A DNA stretch of 64,000 nt. Source: Hypericum androsaemum (lineage: Eukaryota > Streptophyta > Magnoliopsida > Malpighiales > Hypericaceae). The notes beneath the pieces are model-generated. The model saw only the letters and a list, made by a program, of their open reading frames with translations. It searched no databases and was not told the origin of the DNA. Below, one piece after another: positions 1 to 13,400 of this stretch (positions are counted from its first letter, which is position 1; each line of letters opens with the position of its first letter). The stretch is taken from positions 4,273,906 through 4,337,905 of the forward strand of contig OZ023199.1 of NCBI GenBank assembly GCA_963995505.1, given 5' to 3'. Position numbers and translations under genes: made by a program.

Positions 1-640
1 AGGAAAATAAATAAGCAATTCTTAACCTAGTTGGAAAAGCTAGACGTGCGCATCAAGCTTTGGAAGCTCTTAGTAGCTTCCAAAGTCGATAGCTCTTTCG
101 GAGAGCGAGAGAGGATTGACCTCAATAGTTTCGTATTTCAGGTTGCAACCAGGTTGTCAAGGCCGGAGTTGTCGAAGGTCAGAGTGTGGTCGGAGTTGTC
201 AAAGGTTGGAGTGTGGCCGGAGTTTTGGAGGTTGGTGTGTGGCCGGAGGTTAGGGTTGAACCGGAGTCGGCGTCAAAGTTGATATTGGAAGTTGGGGAAG
301 ATGAAATGGAGGAGAGAGAGAGAGCTTCTATTTTTTTGTTGTGGGGACGTAATTGTCATTTTTTAAATAAATTGAATCATAACGTTAGCGAAGAACTTGA
401 ACTTGGGGGACTGTTTGACCCGCAGCCCGGAAATCACAGTAGGCTGCTCTTTACGTCATTTTTTAAACCTTGTAATTTTCTAGCTCCGCCCTTGTCGACA
501 AAGACTAGCCGAGCCTTAGAAAAAAATCAAAATGATCTTTATTGTTTGAAATATTCTGTTCATACACTTTTTAGATATATGTCATGTGAGATCTTGTAGG
601 TGGTAGATTTATCTAGGACTAATCACAACGAAAAGGGTTT
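1..640. other. Unassigned left flank with a short degenerate repeat
   Basis: No convincing gene is visible here. At about 164-250 a G-rich segment of roughly 28 bp recurs three times, built around CGGAGTTGTC and GAGTGTGG, with drift between copies. Overlapping short open frames over this repeat differ in all frames and show no recognisable domain. The stretch lies outside the tandem duplication that begins near 640. Confidence 0.4.
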
Positions 641-1399
641 TCTTTGAGATGAGAAATGAAAATAATTTGCATCACACCAGATTCGTGAATAAATTATTAT
701 CTGATAATAAGAAGTTATATCCACCTTTTTTCTAAACATGACGTGTTGAATTTATAAATCCTACACCCTTATTTCCAATGAACCAATCTCCAATTGGCAA
801 ATGCAAACTTTATTTTGGTACCATGGTAAGTATAATTTATCCTTGAATAAGTTTATATAACTCTCCCACTCGAGTTTATTTCTACCTCAAGACTAACCTA
901 ATTAATAAGAGAAAAGAATTGAAAACTCCCGACTATATTTGTTGGCAACACAAGAGAGTGAGAGAGAGTGAGATATGGTTAATATTTAATAAGAAGACAA
1001 AGCAAGAAATAGTTAGGGAGGTGGGTATCTGTGTGTGTGTCGAGGCGGGCAGTTAGTTGCAAGTAGTTTTTTTTTTACATCATAGGCATCTAGACATATC
1101 GAACGATAAATACATGTTCGAGTAAGACTTTGAAAAATAACAATCTTTTATATTAAGTATTTAGCACCATTGTATTCAACTTTAACCTAGATCTCTTATT
1201 TAAAATAGAATAACTCTCGTACTATTTGATATCAAGTATTTGTTGATAGTTAGTTGCAAATAGGCTTCCCTGCATGGATTTCTCCTCCCTGCACACCTAA
1301 AAATAGTGACTTGTAGTTGTTGTGGACATGTAGAGAGAGAGAGACTGTAATTTATAGAAGCAAAGAAAGAGTCACTTGGCCTTTATTTTCTATCCTATA

Positions 1400-1421
1400 C
1401 TCTCTCTCTCTCTCTCTCTCT
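1400..1421. repeat. CT microsatellite upstream of ZAT-A
   Basis: An uninterrupted run of CT dinucleotides lies about 240 bp before the start codon of the zinc-finger gene, probably in or near its 5' leader. The equivalent position of unit B lacks the run. Confidence 0.8.
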
Positions 1422-1655
1422 TCCTCTGCCTTAGTTCCTTCATCCACATCATTAGGCCCCAAAAAAAAACATTTGTGCATCTTTTCTTCACTTTCACAAT
1501 ACACACTTGAGCTCATTAGAATTCCACAGAGAACTGATATATGGGTTCATCTCCAATTACTACAAGACGAACCATGTTGGTCCAATCCATTATCTGAAAA
1601 GCTTAAAAAGCTTGCTCAGCTGATCTGGATTTTGGTCAACTGATCTGGAGAGACC

Positions 1656-2861
1656 ATGGAGTTGGAAGATCATCATCATCATCATGATCAAGAGATGAGG
1701 CATGTGTGCAAGTTTTGCAGCAAGAGGTTTGGTTGTGGGAGATCATTGGGAGGACACATGAGGTCCCACATGATCAATGACACCTCAGCTATGGCTGCTG
1801 ATGGTTCCAAGCTCACCAGGAAGAAGAAGCTCCCTCCTCTCTCCACTTACCTCATCACCAAGAAGAAGAGTCTTAACACCATCTGTGGCCCTGCAACTCC
1901 TCCTGGCTATGTCCTGAGGGAGAACCCAAGGCCGAGCTCGAAGCTCTCTGATCCTCCTCCTCCTGACTTGTCATCTATGGTCATCATGGACAGCCAATCT
2001 GACAATGAAACAGCTGCTCCTAGCAAAAGGAAGAGATCGAAGAGGCGGAGGACAAGGTACACGGGGCCTGCGAATTCTTCGTCGATGTCTTTCGCAAATA
2101 ATGCTTCATCCTCTGCTTCTGAGATTGACCAGCAACAGGAAGAGGTTGCTATGTGCTTGATCCTGCTCTCCAGGGATGTTGGTCAATGGGGCGGATCGAA
2201 TTCTCCGGCCTTGGATTCATCGGATAATAATACCGTGTCTCTTGCTGAAGCTGATGAGGTGGTTCCTGATAGCTGCAACCACTCGATCAAGATGAAGTCC
2301 ATTGATATTACTTTTGATCCTGAGATTGAACCCGAGACCTCGAAGAAGTTCAAGGCCTTGGATGGTGAAGAGGGAAGCACCAATTTTGAGTGCACCACTT
2401 GCAACAAGTTGTTCCATTCCTACCAAGCACTAGGTGGCCACAGAGCAAGCCACAGGAAGACCAAAGGCTGCTTCGCTTCGAAAATCGACAGCAGCGAAAC
2501 GGAGAGCTCCCCTGACCAAACATCAGACAGCAACAAGTTGACCACCACCAATGAGGTCCACACTGATCAGGTGCTGGCTACGGATTGCCAAGACAGGGCC
2601 GAGATGAGCAACACGACACGAAAGAGTAAAGCGCACGAGTGCCCGATCTGCCTCAGGGTGTTCCCATCAGGACAAGCATTGGGAGGCCACAAGAGAGCTC
2701 ATTTAGTTGGAGCTCCTAATGATCTCCATCATCAGTCTCAAGCCATCCTTGACCTTAATCTTCCTGCTCCAGTTGAGGAAGAGATCAATGGGCTGGTGGG
2801 TTTTAATCCTTGGTGGCTTGGAAGCAACCACAACTGTGAGCCACTGCTTGGATTGATCTAA
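1656..2861 (+). CDS. C2H2 zinc-finger protein, ZAT family (unit A)
   Basis: A 401-residue nuclear transcription factor of the plant C1-type, three-finger ZAT1/4/9-like group. Finger 1 has C18, C21, H34, H38 with a divergent helix (SLGGH). Finger 2 (C246, C249, H262, H266) and finger 3 (C329, C332, H345, H349) both carry the plant-specific QALGGH helix. A basic cluster at about residues 123-134 (KRKRSKRRR) is a likely nuclear localisation signal. A leucine-rich L-box-like stretch lies near 162-174, and a canonical EAR repression motif, DLNLPAP, starts at residue 366. The gene is intronless, as is usual for the family. The start codon is chosen because unit B has the same ATG context and the same first residues (MELEDHH). 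Family members repress target genes in stress and hormone responses; the exact orthologue cannot be fixed here. Confidence 0.95.
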   Translation: MELEDHHHHHDQEMRHVCKFCSKRFGCGRSLGGHMRSHMINDTSAMAADGSKLTRKKKLPPLSTYLITKKKSLNTICGPATPPGYVLRENPRPSSKLSDPPPPDLSSMVIMDSQSDNETAAPSKRKRSKRRRTRYTGPANSSSMSFANNASSSASEIDQQQEEVAMCLILLSRDVGQWGGSNSPALDSSDNNTVSLAEADEVVPDSCNHSIKMKSIDITFDPEIEPETSKKFKALDGEEGSTNFECTTCNKLFHSYQALGGHRASHRKTKGCFASKIDSSETESSPDQTSDSNKLTTTNEVHTDQVLATDCQDRAEMSNTTRKSKAHECPICLRVFPSGQALGGHKRAHLVGAPNDLHHQSQAILDLNLPAPVEEEINGLVGFNPWWLGSNHNCEPLLGLI

Positions 2862-5800
2862 GAGTGTACAGATTCATTCGTTCTTTTACGGATTCTAAAC
2901 TTTTTTCCCAAGGCATTGGATTTTTCCATGCCAACTTGTTACTTTCACTTCACTTCACTTCCTATATGTTTACAATTTTCATTTTCTTTTCTTAGTTATA
3001 ATAAAATAATTTTTGTTACATGCAATAAAAATACAAAATCACGTTTAATAATATAGTAGGTGAAAGTGTCAAGTATGTGCTCATTTAATTACTTGGTTTA
3101 GCTGAAACTATCACGGTGAGTGGACCACTTCATCTTGATTTTTGTGGTGTGATTAATTAAATTGTTGTGTACCGTAATTTAAGTGAAATCATGAAGATAT
3201 GCAGCGAGAAATGGAAGTGTAACCATCACCATGCACTTCAATCAAGATTTCATCTTAACTAAAAATCTCGAGTTCGAAAATCATAAAAATAATCAAAAAA
3301 TTTATCCAAATTTGAGGTTCCGTCGGATCCAAACTGGATTGATTTTTGAAAAATGTCTGGATATCAATTAGAACCCGTAATCTAAGAGAGTATTTATGAA
3401 AAAGTGTACCAAAGTCCAACATAGGCATTGCCGTCCCTTGATTGCCATTACAACCAAATGGTACCAAATTTGACGTTTGGTCAAGAAATTGAGCATCGCT
3501 AACCTGCTTTTTTAGTCTATTAAAATAATATTTACATCCTAGGAAGTGTAAAATTTTCTATAACGAGACTGCGACTGTTAGCCTAGTCAAAATTCGACCG
3601 CGATAAAATTTAGCCGAAAAAATCGCGGTCGGAAAAAAATACCCCATAAAAAATTCCAATATCTCTAACCTACTAGTAAGTGCCTGGCCGCGATCGACTA
3701 AATATATTCTCATTTCAGCTAAAGACTTTGAGACTTTGAACTTACATAAAAAAAATCCTCATTTCAGCTAAAGACTTTGAGACTTTCTAGAGAAGTCACC
3801 AAAAAGATTCCATGTTTTGTTTTACATTAGTGGAAGTTCTTTAGCCTATGATCGAGTTTATCTATATTAGAACAAATTGTTTTTTTTGAAATTTAATGAA
3901 ATATAGGGCTAGGACTCGGAGAGATTTTAACTTTTGTTATTTACCGAATAATAATGATATAAATTTACATATGTACGCAAATTAATTTACTAATTTTAAA
4001 CGTACAGTAAAAAATTTGGACGTAGCTACAAAAATTTGTAAAATTAGAGAGTGATTTTGTAACTGATAACTGCGCTCAAAATATTCTACATATTGGATCC
4101 GGCCTAAAATCAACAGAAAGATAAAAATGTTTTCTTGCCAGTATGAAAATTTTAATAAACTACAGAAAATATGTGAGTCCATCATTTTTCTCTAGACAAA
4201 GTAATTGGACGGTTTTACCGGCTCCAGCCTCCAGGAGGTGGCAGTTGGTGCCTCTTTATCGGATAAAGTTTTCAAGTAGAATCAACGACTAATGAGCTTT
4301 AGACTAATTGTATTAGGCAATCGGTTCAAAGGGCGTTTGGTCGAACGATACAAGACGTGACATAATTTGACAGAGGTTTATAATTCAGGCACTGATAATG
4401 TATAACGGGGTATCATGGGTCTTTTACAAATGTTAAATACATCGTTAAGAAATTCACTCCTAAATAGAAATAATACTACTGGACTTTGAATATCGAACAT
4501 TAAATTTAAATCGGCTTAAAAAATGACAGAGCTGCCAGGTGTCTAGGAAGGCACTGCTTTAATTAGTGTGATATTCACGCCATCAATTATTTTTTTATTA
4601 TAAAATTTTGGGGTGGGATTTTTCAGATCCAAGCAAAGAGCTGGAAAGATGATGTTTTAGCCTTGAGTCAACTTTACAGCCAAGTCAACCAGACCAACCA
4701 ACTTAACTATGGACGCCCATTTGTTTCTACTTACTTGAAGCCGGATTGTTTGGTTGGTTTCAACCGCCAGAATATTTGGTTCCTTTTTTTTTAATTTTCC
4801 TTTATGGAATCCTGAATGGACATACTTGGACACATTGGACGGAAAAAGGATAGTGAGAGAGCAATATAATCGTCGTATTGCTAGGCGAACCGGTGGATAC
4901 GTAGATCGATTAAACCTTGATTAATCACTAGAAGATAAAATTTCATTTTTTTATTAATCTCTTTATTCTTTTCTCAGAAATGAAATATCATAAATTTAAT
5001 AATTTTATGTGTATATTGTTCTATCCTACCCAAATCTACCGTGGTTGATAGTGCGTATTAATATATATATTGATCTGTAGAAGGAAGCAACAGTGCATAA
5101 TTACAAGAAACAAATGGCCAAGGAATTGTTTAGAAACATCCTTCAAAGATAGGAATTGTTCAATCTATGAAAACAACAATTTATAGTTTATTACAATACT
5201 TAGTTTATGTTGAATAAGTTAGAAGACATCCCCCGGCTTGTTTGTCCGTTTGAATTTCCCAAGTGGTGGTGTAACTACTTGGAAGTTGGTCATAAGCTAT
5301 GCACTTTCGGTCAGTATTTTATTATAGAGAAAAGTTGATATTTTTTTTATCACCTGCACTAAATAATTTAGATTTATGCAGGGTAAATTTTTTGAACAGT
5401 GAAATAATTTTCCAACAAAAAAAATGCATCAAGAGGTTTTTACGATTTTGACACTTTAATTACATAGACATTTTTCTATATGTTCGTCCAGGTGGCATGG
5501 CACATCATTTGACCTTGTCCATGTGGCATCCCAAACAATTTTCTTTGCTTTTTTTGTCAAAAAGCATGGGTTAGGAGTGAGATTCAGGTTCTCGCAACCA
5601 AAAATGTTTATACATTAATTAGCATCATCAACGAGGGAAAAATCCCAGTTTTTTCGATAAGAAATAATATACAAAGAACTTTCAGTTTTTAAGTATGGTG
5701 TACCTACCCAATTAAGCTTTTAGGACGACTCCAATTTAATAGGTAAAGAATTGATAATAATGTACTTCTGGAGTTGAAGTATTTGATGGAGGCCAGTGTT

Positions 5801-5976
5801 CGATGTCTGACATGTGTAATTATTGGTGTAAAAATTTACTTTAAAAAATTTAGCTTTTGTAATTAGTGAAAGATGGGACTATAATCATTTTTATTAATCA
5901 CTAGTACACACTGTTAGACCACTCGTAATATTCACGAGTAGATTTCTAATTGTGTTTTCTCCGTTCATTAAGGTTT
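2862..5976. other. Intergenic 3' flank of ZAT-A, duplicated in unit B
   Basis: AT-rich sequence without a supportable gene. It matches 20210-23640 in order, for example around 4200-4300 against 21360-21450 and 4560-4800 against 21700-21960. Short open frames here are not conserved between the two units, which argues against coding. In unit B the matching stretch is broken by a TRIM at 22054 and another insertion at 23147. Confidence 0.75.
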
Positions 5977-6289
5977 GAATGTGTTGGGATGGCGAGAAAT
6001 AGGAAAGACTTATTTCATATTCCTATTCCTATTCTGACTAGGTTTTGGACTCCTAATCTGACCTAGATAGGTTATTTGTACACCAAGGGTTTGTTTCTAT
6101 ATAAAGACATGTTACCATAAAATTTTGTATGACTTTGTGACTCGAGTCCATCAATAAAACTTATCTTTTCTCTCCGTGGATGTAAGCATTAAGCCGAACC
6201 ACGTAAACTCTTGCGTCCGTGTTCTTTGCGCATTTTGTTCCCTAGTTGTTGAATTCCTAACAAGTGGTATCAAGAGCTAAGGTTGGAGG

Positions 6290-6540
6290 ATGTCGAATCA
6301 CGGCGCAAAGTTTGCTCTTGTGAAGTTCGATGGTTCATTGAATTTCGGGTTATGGCAAAGGCGTGTCAGGGATCTCCTCGTGCAGCAAGGGATGGTTATT
6401 GTGCTCTCGGAGAAGAAGTCCGAGAAGATGGAGGAGCAAGAGTGGGAAGAGTTGGAGGCTAAGGCGGTAGCGAAGATTCGCTTGTGCTTGGCGGATGATG
6501 AGGAGCCACCAGCTGGGTTGTTGAAGAGGATCCAGGTCGG
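6290..6540 (+). pseudogene. Copia gag N-terminal remnant
   Basis: The frame begins 12 bp after the primer-binding site. Its first 80 or so residues match the N-terminal part of plant Copia gag polyproteins (DUF4219/UBN2 type): a KFDG start, the LWQRRVRDLL block, and a region ending in IRLCLADDE. Homology stops near 6540; the frame then runs on to 6835 without recognisable similarity. Capsid function is therefore lost and the element must depend on others to move. Confidence 0.8.
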
Positions 6541-7380
6541 AGTCAAAAAAGTTCAATGGAAGTGGCTTCAAGTGCTGAGAAGAGCGCATGAAGGGGACTA
6601 TTTAGGACAAACTTGGGATCAAGACAACGAGGAGGGATCTGCATCCACAACCATGGCCACATGTTCAGACGGGTCGGATGGTGACTGGCTTTCTGTCTCA
6701 TCAAGTCCAATGCATCCTGGTAATCTCTTTTTGTTAGGGATCTTGAATTATAACAATGATAGTTATAAAGGTAGGCTAAAAAAGATGGATAAGGATGCGA
6801 TGGTCGGGATGAAGGGTGAAAGGAAATACCTATAGGTTAGTGGGAAATATTATTGTAGCTGAAGTCACATCATTGGGTCTGATGAAGTGGAAAAAAGCTC
6901 AAGTCATATGAGGTTGGTTCGTATGAGGGAGCAAAGGCTTGACATTGATGGTTTGAGTGTAGTTGGGATTCGCAAAGACATGGATAGCAAGCTATGGTTA
7001 TTTCGTGGAGGCATGGTTAGCAAGGAACCATGGTTGTCTCGGAGAAGCATTGTTAGCTGGGCCCTGCTATGGTTGTCTAAAGGGACGTGCACGTCAAAGG
7101 TGTTGGATAGATTTTGCATTAGGCATGCGAAGCCATTGGTGACACCACGGACGAATCGGGTATCTCACTCAAGGCCAAACAGTAAAGTTCGAGGCATGTC
7201 GAGGGTTTTACTTAGTAGAACAAAAGGTTGCCCTTTGTATGCTATGGCGAGTAGCATTGTTTTGAGGCAAAAAGATCCAACGGAAGAGCGGTTCGAGGTT
7301 GCGGAGCATAGGGTTGATCGAAAAATAGAGGGTACGTCTATTGGTCGCAAGATTACTTCAGAAAGTGGACTTGCTAGTTA

Positions 7381-7722
7381 GAATTCGATAGAGGTTGGAG
7401 AGAATAGGCCAAGCAAGCTCAGAAGCTCGAGTTTGGGGGCTGGCTCTAAGTGATTGAACAAAAGGTGAAGAGAAAGTTGAGATGGTCTTATTGATGCAGT
7501 TATCTATGGTCCGAGATGGAGTCAGTAGAGTCGCATTAGTTTTGCAAGATGGGATTCGATGGAGGTTGGAGAGAATAGGCCAAGCAAGCTCAGAAGCTCG
7601 AGTTTGGGGGCTGGCTCTAAGTGATTGAACAAAAGGTGAAGAGAAAGTTGAGATGGTCTTATTGATGCAGTTATCTATGGTCCGAGATGGAGTCAGTAGA
7701 GTCGCATTAGTTTTGCAAGATC
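7381..7722. repeat. 171-bp tandem duplication inside the Copia-like element
   Basis: Two adjacent copies of a 171-bp unit, 7381-7551 and 7552-7722, are almost identical. The segment has no recognisable domain. Because 171 is a multiple of three, the duplication creates a long minus-strand open frame with an internal repeat, which is not evidence of a gene. Confidence 0.93.
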
Positions 7723-8113
7723 TCATAGTTCTTCATGGGGTGGTGTTTTGTCAAGGTGGAGTTTGTTGAAGTTCGGGTGGAGCTTCATGGTTCTTCCACG
7801 AGATGATTTCTCGCCAAGGTGGAGATTGTTGGGATGGCGAGAAATAGGAAAGACTTATTTCCTATTCCTATTCCTATTCTGACTAGGTTTTGAACTCCTA
7901 ATCCGACCTAGATAGGTTATTTGTACACCAAGGATTTGTCTCTATATAAAGACATGTTACCCTAGGTTTTTTGTATGGCTTTGTGACTCGAGTCCATCAA
8001 TAAAAGTTATCTTTTCTCTCCGTGGATGTAGGCATTAAGCCGAACCACGTAAACTCTTGCGTCCGTATTCTTTGCGCGTTTTGTTCCCTAGTTGCTGAAT
8101 TCCTAACAAAATG

Positions 8114-10490
8114 TAATATATCTTTAAGATAATCCATGTCTCTAGCTCCCAGTGTACTATAATAATATGGATTATAATCATAGTTACTCATTCAATCAGT
8201 TATAACGCCATCATATTTACTTGGAACCAAAGCGCAATTCCTTCAATTATAATAACAATAAAATTAGAGTTTTATAACGAAAGTCAACATTGCCTAGATA
8301 AACGAAAACAAATCGTTTTTTACCCAAAGAAAAGTTATAAACCAAACTAGGAAAAAGGGTAAAATCGAGAGAACGAAAAATAAGAGAAAAAAAGCTCTCT
8401 TTCCAAATTAAAAATTTTTTTTCAATAGGAGAGAAGTGAGAACTGAGGAGAAAGAAAATTCAATCACACGCCAGATTACTAAATAACAACGTTGTCCTTA
8501 ATTATAGAAAATCTTAAGTTGAATATGTTATCTTTTATAAAAATAACAAGTTTTTTCTTATTTTATTTTTATATGAATATTATTTGCATAGTATCTTTTC
8601 CTCTTAGCATAATCAAGCACGGGACGAGATAAATAGAGTAGGAAGGATGTTTTTTTAGATTCAATAGATGATGATATTTGAGAATTGTAGGACTGTTGAA
8701 GAAGTTACGAGCGACGGTTGGGAAAGATACTAAAGAAATGTTTTGGGAAGAAAGTTGTAAGCGACCCTAAGGTAATTTGATATTATTTTTTTAAGGTAAA
8801 ATTTTATACCATGTGTCAGGGTTTGAACTCTGAACCTTCTTGAATTTGTACACGATTTTTATCGCTATACTAAATACCTTTTCACAATTTGATATTCATC
8901 TTACCATGTTCCTGTTGTAGTTTTTCGATTTCAATAGAAACTACGAAAAATTCACTTACTTAACAAAGATTAAACTTCGAAGTAAATTTGAGAAAGGTGA
9001 TTTAATCACTATCTTTAAAGTATTATTTGCCCACATTTAATATTATAATGGATCTATATAAGTATATTTCTAGGATTATTCCAAAATACTAGAAGATCGA
9101 AGGAATAACAACTTCTTTAATTTTCAAACCTCAAGAACTACAAGCAAAATATTTTAATAGAGATGGAGAAATAAGAGAGATAGAGAGATAATTCAAAGTA
9201 AATTGAGACAGCAATGATATGATCCTTTTATAACAAACCAAAAATAATTCCGAGTTCTAGCGAGTCCAATGGCTACAACTTTGTATGAAGAAACTCATCA
9301 CTCATATATATTACAAAGATTAATAAAATTTTACTTATAAAAAAAATTCAATAATCACTTCAATTTTTGTTCCAATGACTACTATTTGCAGTAAACTTCC
9401 AAAGGTCCATATATTCTCCATGAAATGCCACCAAGTATCAAATTAAAGGTTATTTATCTTCGTCATAGAAGGCCACCAAGTACCACACACATGGAAAGAC
9501 ACATTTATCTACCTCCCTCTTTTCCTTCCTAGTTCAAATTGGTTAACCACTTAGTTTACTAAACAACATCAACAGTTACATGAGTATTTGCTAATTCAGC
9601 ATTGGTGTCAGATTTGTATTTGTTATTTGTGATTATTATTGTGATGTAATGTTATGAATGGCTTTGGATATGAAATCATTTTAGATAAGTGCCTTGGGAG
9701 AGTGCATGTTGGTACCCTATTGTGCAGGGGTGCTATATATATATGTGTGTATGTATAGATAAGACCCAAAGTGTATTGATATATAATATTATAGGTTAAA
9801 TATATAGTTTTCCCATCTAAAAGATTTTATTGATATTCGGCACTTATCATTTTTAACAGGCTTACGACAAAGTCAAGAATATATGTGGTCAATGAAATAT
9901 AGTGACGAGAGTATGGTTTTGGGACCAAAGCTTGACTTTGTCCACCAATAAAGTGCATCCTATATGTTTGTGATTGGCAATGGGTTTCACTTAGATTATA
10001 TTAATTAAATGTTTCAAATAACGAGATGGGTATTTACAATGGACAAGAAAACCTTGGTTTTGTGCACAAAAGACCAAAATAACCCTCCAAAAAGTTTTGA
10101 TTAACCTACAAGGTCGTGGCTAGAAATGTTTAAGCTTCTGATCGAGCAGGTGTTGCCTACAGCTGCGTCTAGATAGACTGACTAGAATCCACGCTCTCCG
10201 AGCTGAAAGTTATGGCCATCGGAAGTTGACAAAACAAAATCCAGACTTCTTACGAGTTCGTCTAGATATATAGACCCGAACAAAGAGAGGAAAAAGGTAA
10301 ACAAAAACAAACTCACTGCAATCAGATCCGTCCTCTACTCTACACATCCTCAAGCCGCCCCCCCCCCCCCCCCCCCCCCCCCCCCCCTTATGTATAACAG
10401 TACCCTTTTCTTTCCTACAGTGGTTAGACGATTTAGATATAAAGGCCGAATCGGAGTTAGGAGCCTTCGTTTATGCACCGCTAAGGGAAG
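8114..10490. other. Spacer between ZAT-A and the CAMTA pseudogene
   Basis: AT-rich noncoding DNA that aligns with 23650-25180 of unit B, including the region around 9600-9720 against 24340-24470 and 9880-10160 against 24870-25140. The last 300 bp also resemble 30690-30870 and 32440-32640. I see no gene. Confidence 0.7.
10358..10387. repeat. Homopolymer of 30 C
   Basis: Thirty consecutive C residues where unit B has only a short C-rich stretch (near 32919-32930). It may be a real expansion in the decayed gene's 3' flank or a sequencing/assembly artefact. Confidence 0.85.
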
Positions 10491-10492
10491 GG

Positions 10493-13400
10493 TTCTCGAA
10501 TGCTATTGACATGAATGTGTCATCGTCTAAAAGTGAATCAAAATCAATAAGGTCCTCATCACCGTCAGCTACTTCCTCTGGTGTGTTAATCACCATATCA
10601 GATCCCGGTGAGGAAAAATTGTTAAGAGAGGTATATTCGTTGGGAAAAACAAGACTTCAAAAATAGCTATGTCGAGGGAAAACATGAAACTGCATAGAAT
10701 TCCATAGCCTCGTACCTTGTGTTCGCGAATTCCATCCTGTCTTCATTTTGTTTCCTTCCTTCCGGGAAATGGAAGAAGCTCTGTTAGTGGCAATCTGCTA
10801 AAATGGAGGAGGACATCGTAAGCATCCTCTGGTGGGGGGCAGGGCTTGCGTACTTTGCTCCTTGGTAAGAGCATCGCGGCGGAACCCTCGTAGACCGCTT
10901 CCTTTACGTCTCCAGCGCAATATAACCTTCTCCAGAATTCCGACTGACCATATGATTGGTTTGTATTGCTTTCTTACCTGGTGTCCTCTAACATGAGCCT
11001 TCACATAAGACGATGAGCTCTTTGTCCCCTAGCATTGTTTACATGTATTAATGAAATACACTACTAGACGATGACCCAGCGAGAAAAGCTGTCAACTTTT
11101 TTCAATCCTTCTTCTGTTAATAACGACTGTTTCATGTTGGGAAACACGAGGGCCCCAAACACCACACGAACAACTTCAGGAGCTAGGGATCGATGACAAG
11201 CACAAAGGAAACTCACGCACACAAGAATACGACACAAAAATTTGGTCACCCGGTTCGATCTAAACCGATCTACGTCCGGAGGCGTACCAAGCCAGGAGAT
11301 TTCACTATATCAAACTCGATCTACACTCTAGAGCTTCACTCGCTCAACAATGGTGTTTCTCTCTCTCCTCTTCTCTCTCTGTCTCTCTCTCTCTCTACAC
11401 AAGGAAGAAGATTCATAAATAGTGACTGAGAGGTGGGTATTTATAGTGCCCACAGCCTGAGACTATTTGGTGTCGGCAGGGGCAAAATCGTCTACCAGAA
11501 ATCACATTTCTGGCCCCGGATGAATAGTGCCGAGTCAACATATGAACAGTAACCCCGTATAGTCAACATGTGAACAGTAACTCCATATAGTACGAAGTCT
11601 CCATACCCAACATTTCATAACAAAAGTATGCTTGCCATTTCCTTCCAATAAACTATCATCAAAATTTGACACGGTTGGTTATTGAGATTCTGTGCTAGCA
11701 AGCTGCATATGAAAGTTCTCCGGGCCGAGCGGCAGAGTTTGCTGATCAGGAACAGAATAAAAGAACTGTAATCCATTTTGCTTACTCAGATCTTGTGCCC
11801 TTTGCTCAAATAATCCTAGAATTCCAATCATATGCCTAGCCTGTATTAAACGACGGGTGCACCAAACCATCAGATAGGTGCAAAGAGCCCCTCTCAGCTG
11901 GAATCTGAAGCTGGCATTAAAAAAGGTAGGTTACAGGAAGTCACGCGCAGGTCTGCTGAAGCAAAAGGTTGTTGAACAAAGAAACAGATCATGCTTTGAG
12001 CACACAGGACGTTAGGACCAAGGAGCACAACATTAATCAGTCACTCAAGACAATCTTTAGAGCATTTACAATGAATGTACTACTAAAACTCTTCTTCTTT
12101 TTTTGTGGCTATCCGCTGCATTCAATTGAAAATAATAATTTAAGGGATGGTAAACGTGGCTAGGTATAGAAATAACAAATTTAGCAATCACATTCATACG
12201 ATACCTGAATCAGCATCTTCATATAAAGATGAAAGAGTGCTAGTCGGACTAGTAGAATCAGTATTTCCCGAAGGCTCATTAATGTGATATGCAGAGAAAC
12301 TGTTCAAAGGGCTGCAACTTGTCCTATTACCCTGAAAAGAAGAAAATTGGGATCAGATGTAAAGCACATTGACAAAGATGATTAGCCATTCGACTATCCT
12401 GATAAAGATAACCCACCACAAAACACAGATAATCAATTGCAATGCTCAAAGACAGCCTTCAAAGGAGAAAACTAATAGCAGAAAATTCTTTAAGCATAGA
12501 ACTGTTAGGTTCAAACCACCGAAAATTCCTCCAATTATCAAATATTCTGCGAAGGACTTGGTCAAATACAATAGTAAATAATTGAAATTTTCAAAGCACC
12601 AATTGATTCAAAGAACCATCAGATCCAAGCATAGACCTAAAATGCCAATATAGAGCCACAAGTACTAAACCATGGCAACATCTTCCAATTTACGCAACCA
12701 TATAGGTGTAGAATTACAGCAAAAGAATTGTTCCTGTCCAGTCAGATGATGAAAAATTACCTAAATGGAAAAAACACCCAAAGAACTTTAAGATCAGACA
12801 CTGTTCTATCGTGAAGCCAAACTGAGGACAAAGTGAACTGAGAGTTACATGGGTTGGGAACAAGATAGGACTACCTTTACTTCCAAGTAGTGAACAAAAA
12901 CAATGTGTGTCAAGTCCCTGCAGCAGCAAAGGCCATCAGTCTCACAAAGGCAAAAAATGGGAACAAGAAATTACAAAAATCACTTAAATAACTAGATTAA
13001 ACAAGCTGGATTTTAAGTCGTATCCAAGAAAGAAACCACATGCATGTCCAGGTATAAATAGCACAATGAAATTCATCAGGGGACCATATCAAAGATTGAG
13101 GGATAACTCAAAACAGAAAGACAGAGGGGAAGGGTAGAAGACTGGAAGCCACTTGGGTAATACCATTCACTTTATAGAAGGATAAGGAAAACTGGAAAAG
13201 TACAACTATTAGAAAACCATGCATTTGGGAATTTCGCCCAATGGCTCGTCGATAGAAGATAAACTTATTTAAGAAATGACGCGTCTAAGCAAGTTGTATT
13301 AAACTGGAGAGACCTAGAGCGTACTGGAATTGCAGGACTCGTGCATGGTAAAGAAGCAGTGAATAAGGTACTAGCATATTTGGTGGGCTTCTTTGTAAAC

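Larger units (their letters stand above)
5982..8108 (+). mobile_element. Non-autonomous Copia-like LTR element with 5-bp TSD
   Basis: Direct LTRs lie at 5982-6262 (281 bp) and 7827-8108 (282 bp). Both begin TGTTGGGATGG and end CCTAACA, and both contain a TATATAAAG promoter box. About 14 substitutions separate them by eye. A primer-binding site complementary to initiator Met-tRNA (TGGTATCAAGAGC, 6265-6277) follows the 5' LTR, and a purine-rich tract precedes the 3' LTR. Flanks are GAATG (5977-5981) and AAATG (8109-8113). Unit B keeps the empty site near 23650 (TTTAAATGCAAGATAT), so insertion followed the duplication. Only a gag start remains of the coding capacity. Confidence 0.92.

Noticed and set aside
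186..599. 137-codon open frame at the left edge
   Set aside because: It runs through a short degenerate repeat, overlaps another frame of equal quality, and shows no domain.
7358..7726. 122-codon minus-strand open frame with an internally repeated protein
   Set aside because: It is created by the 171-bp tandem duplication (57 codons) inside a defective LTR element; no domain is recognisable.
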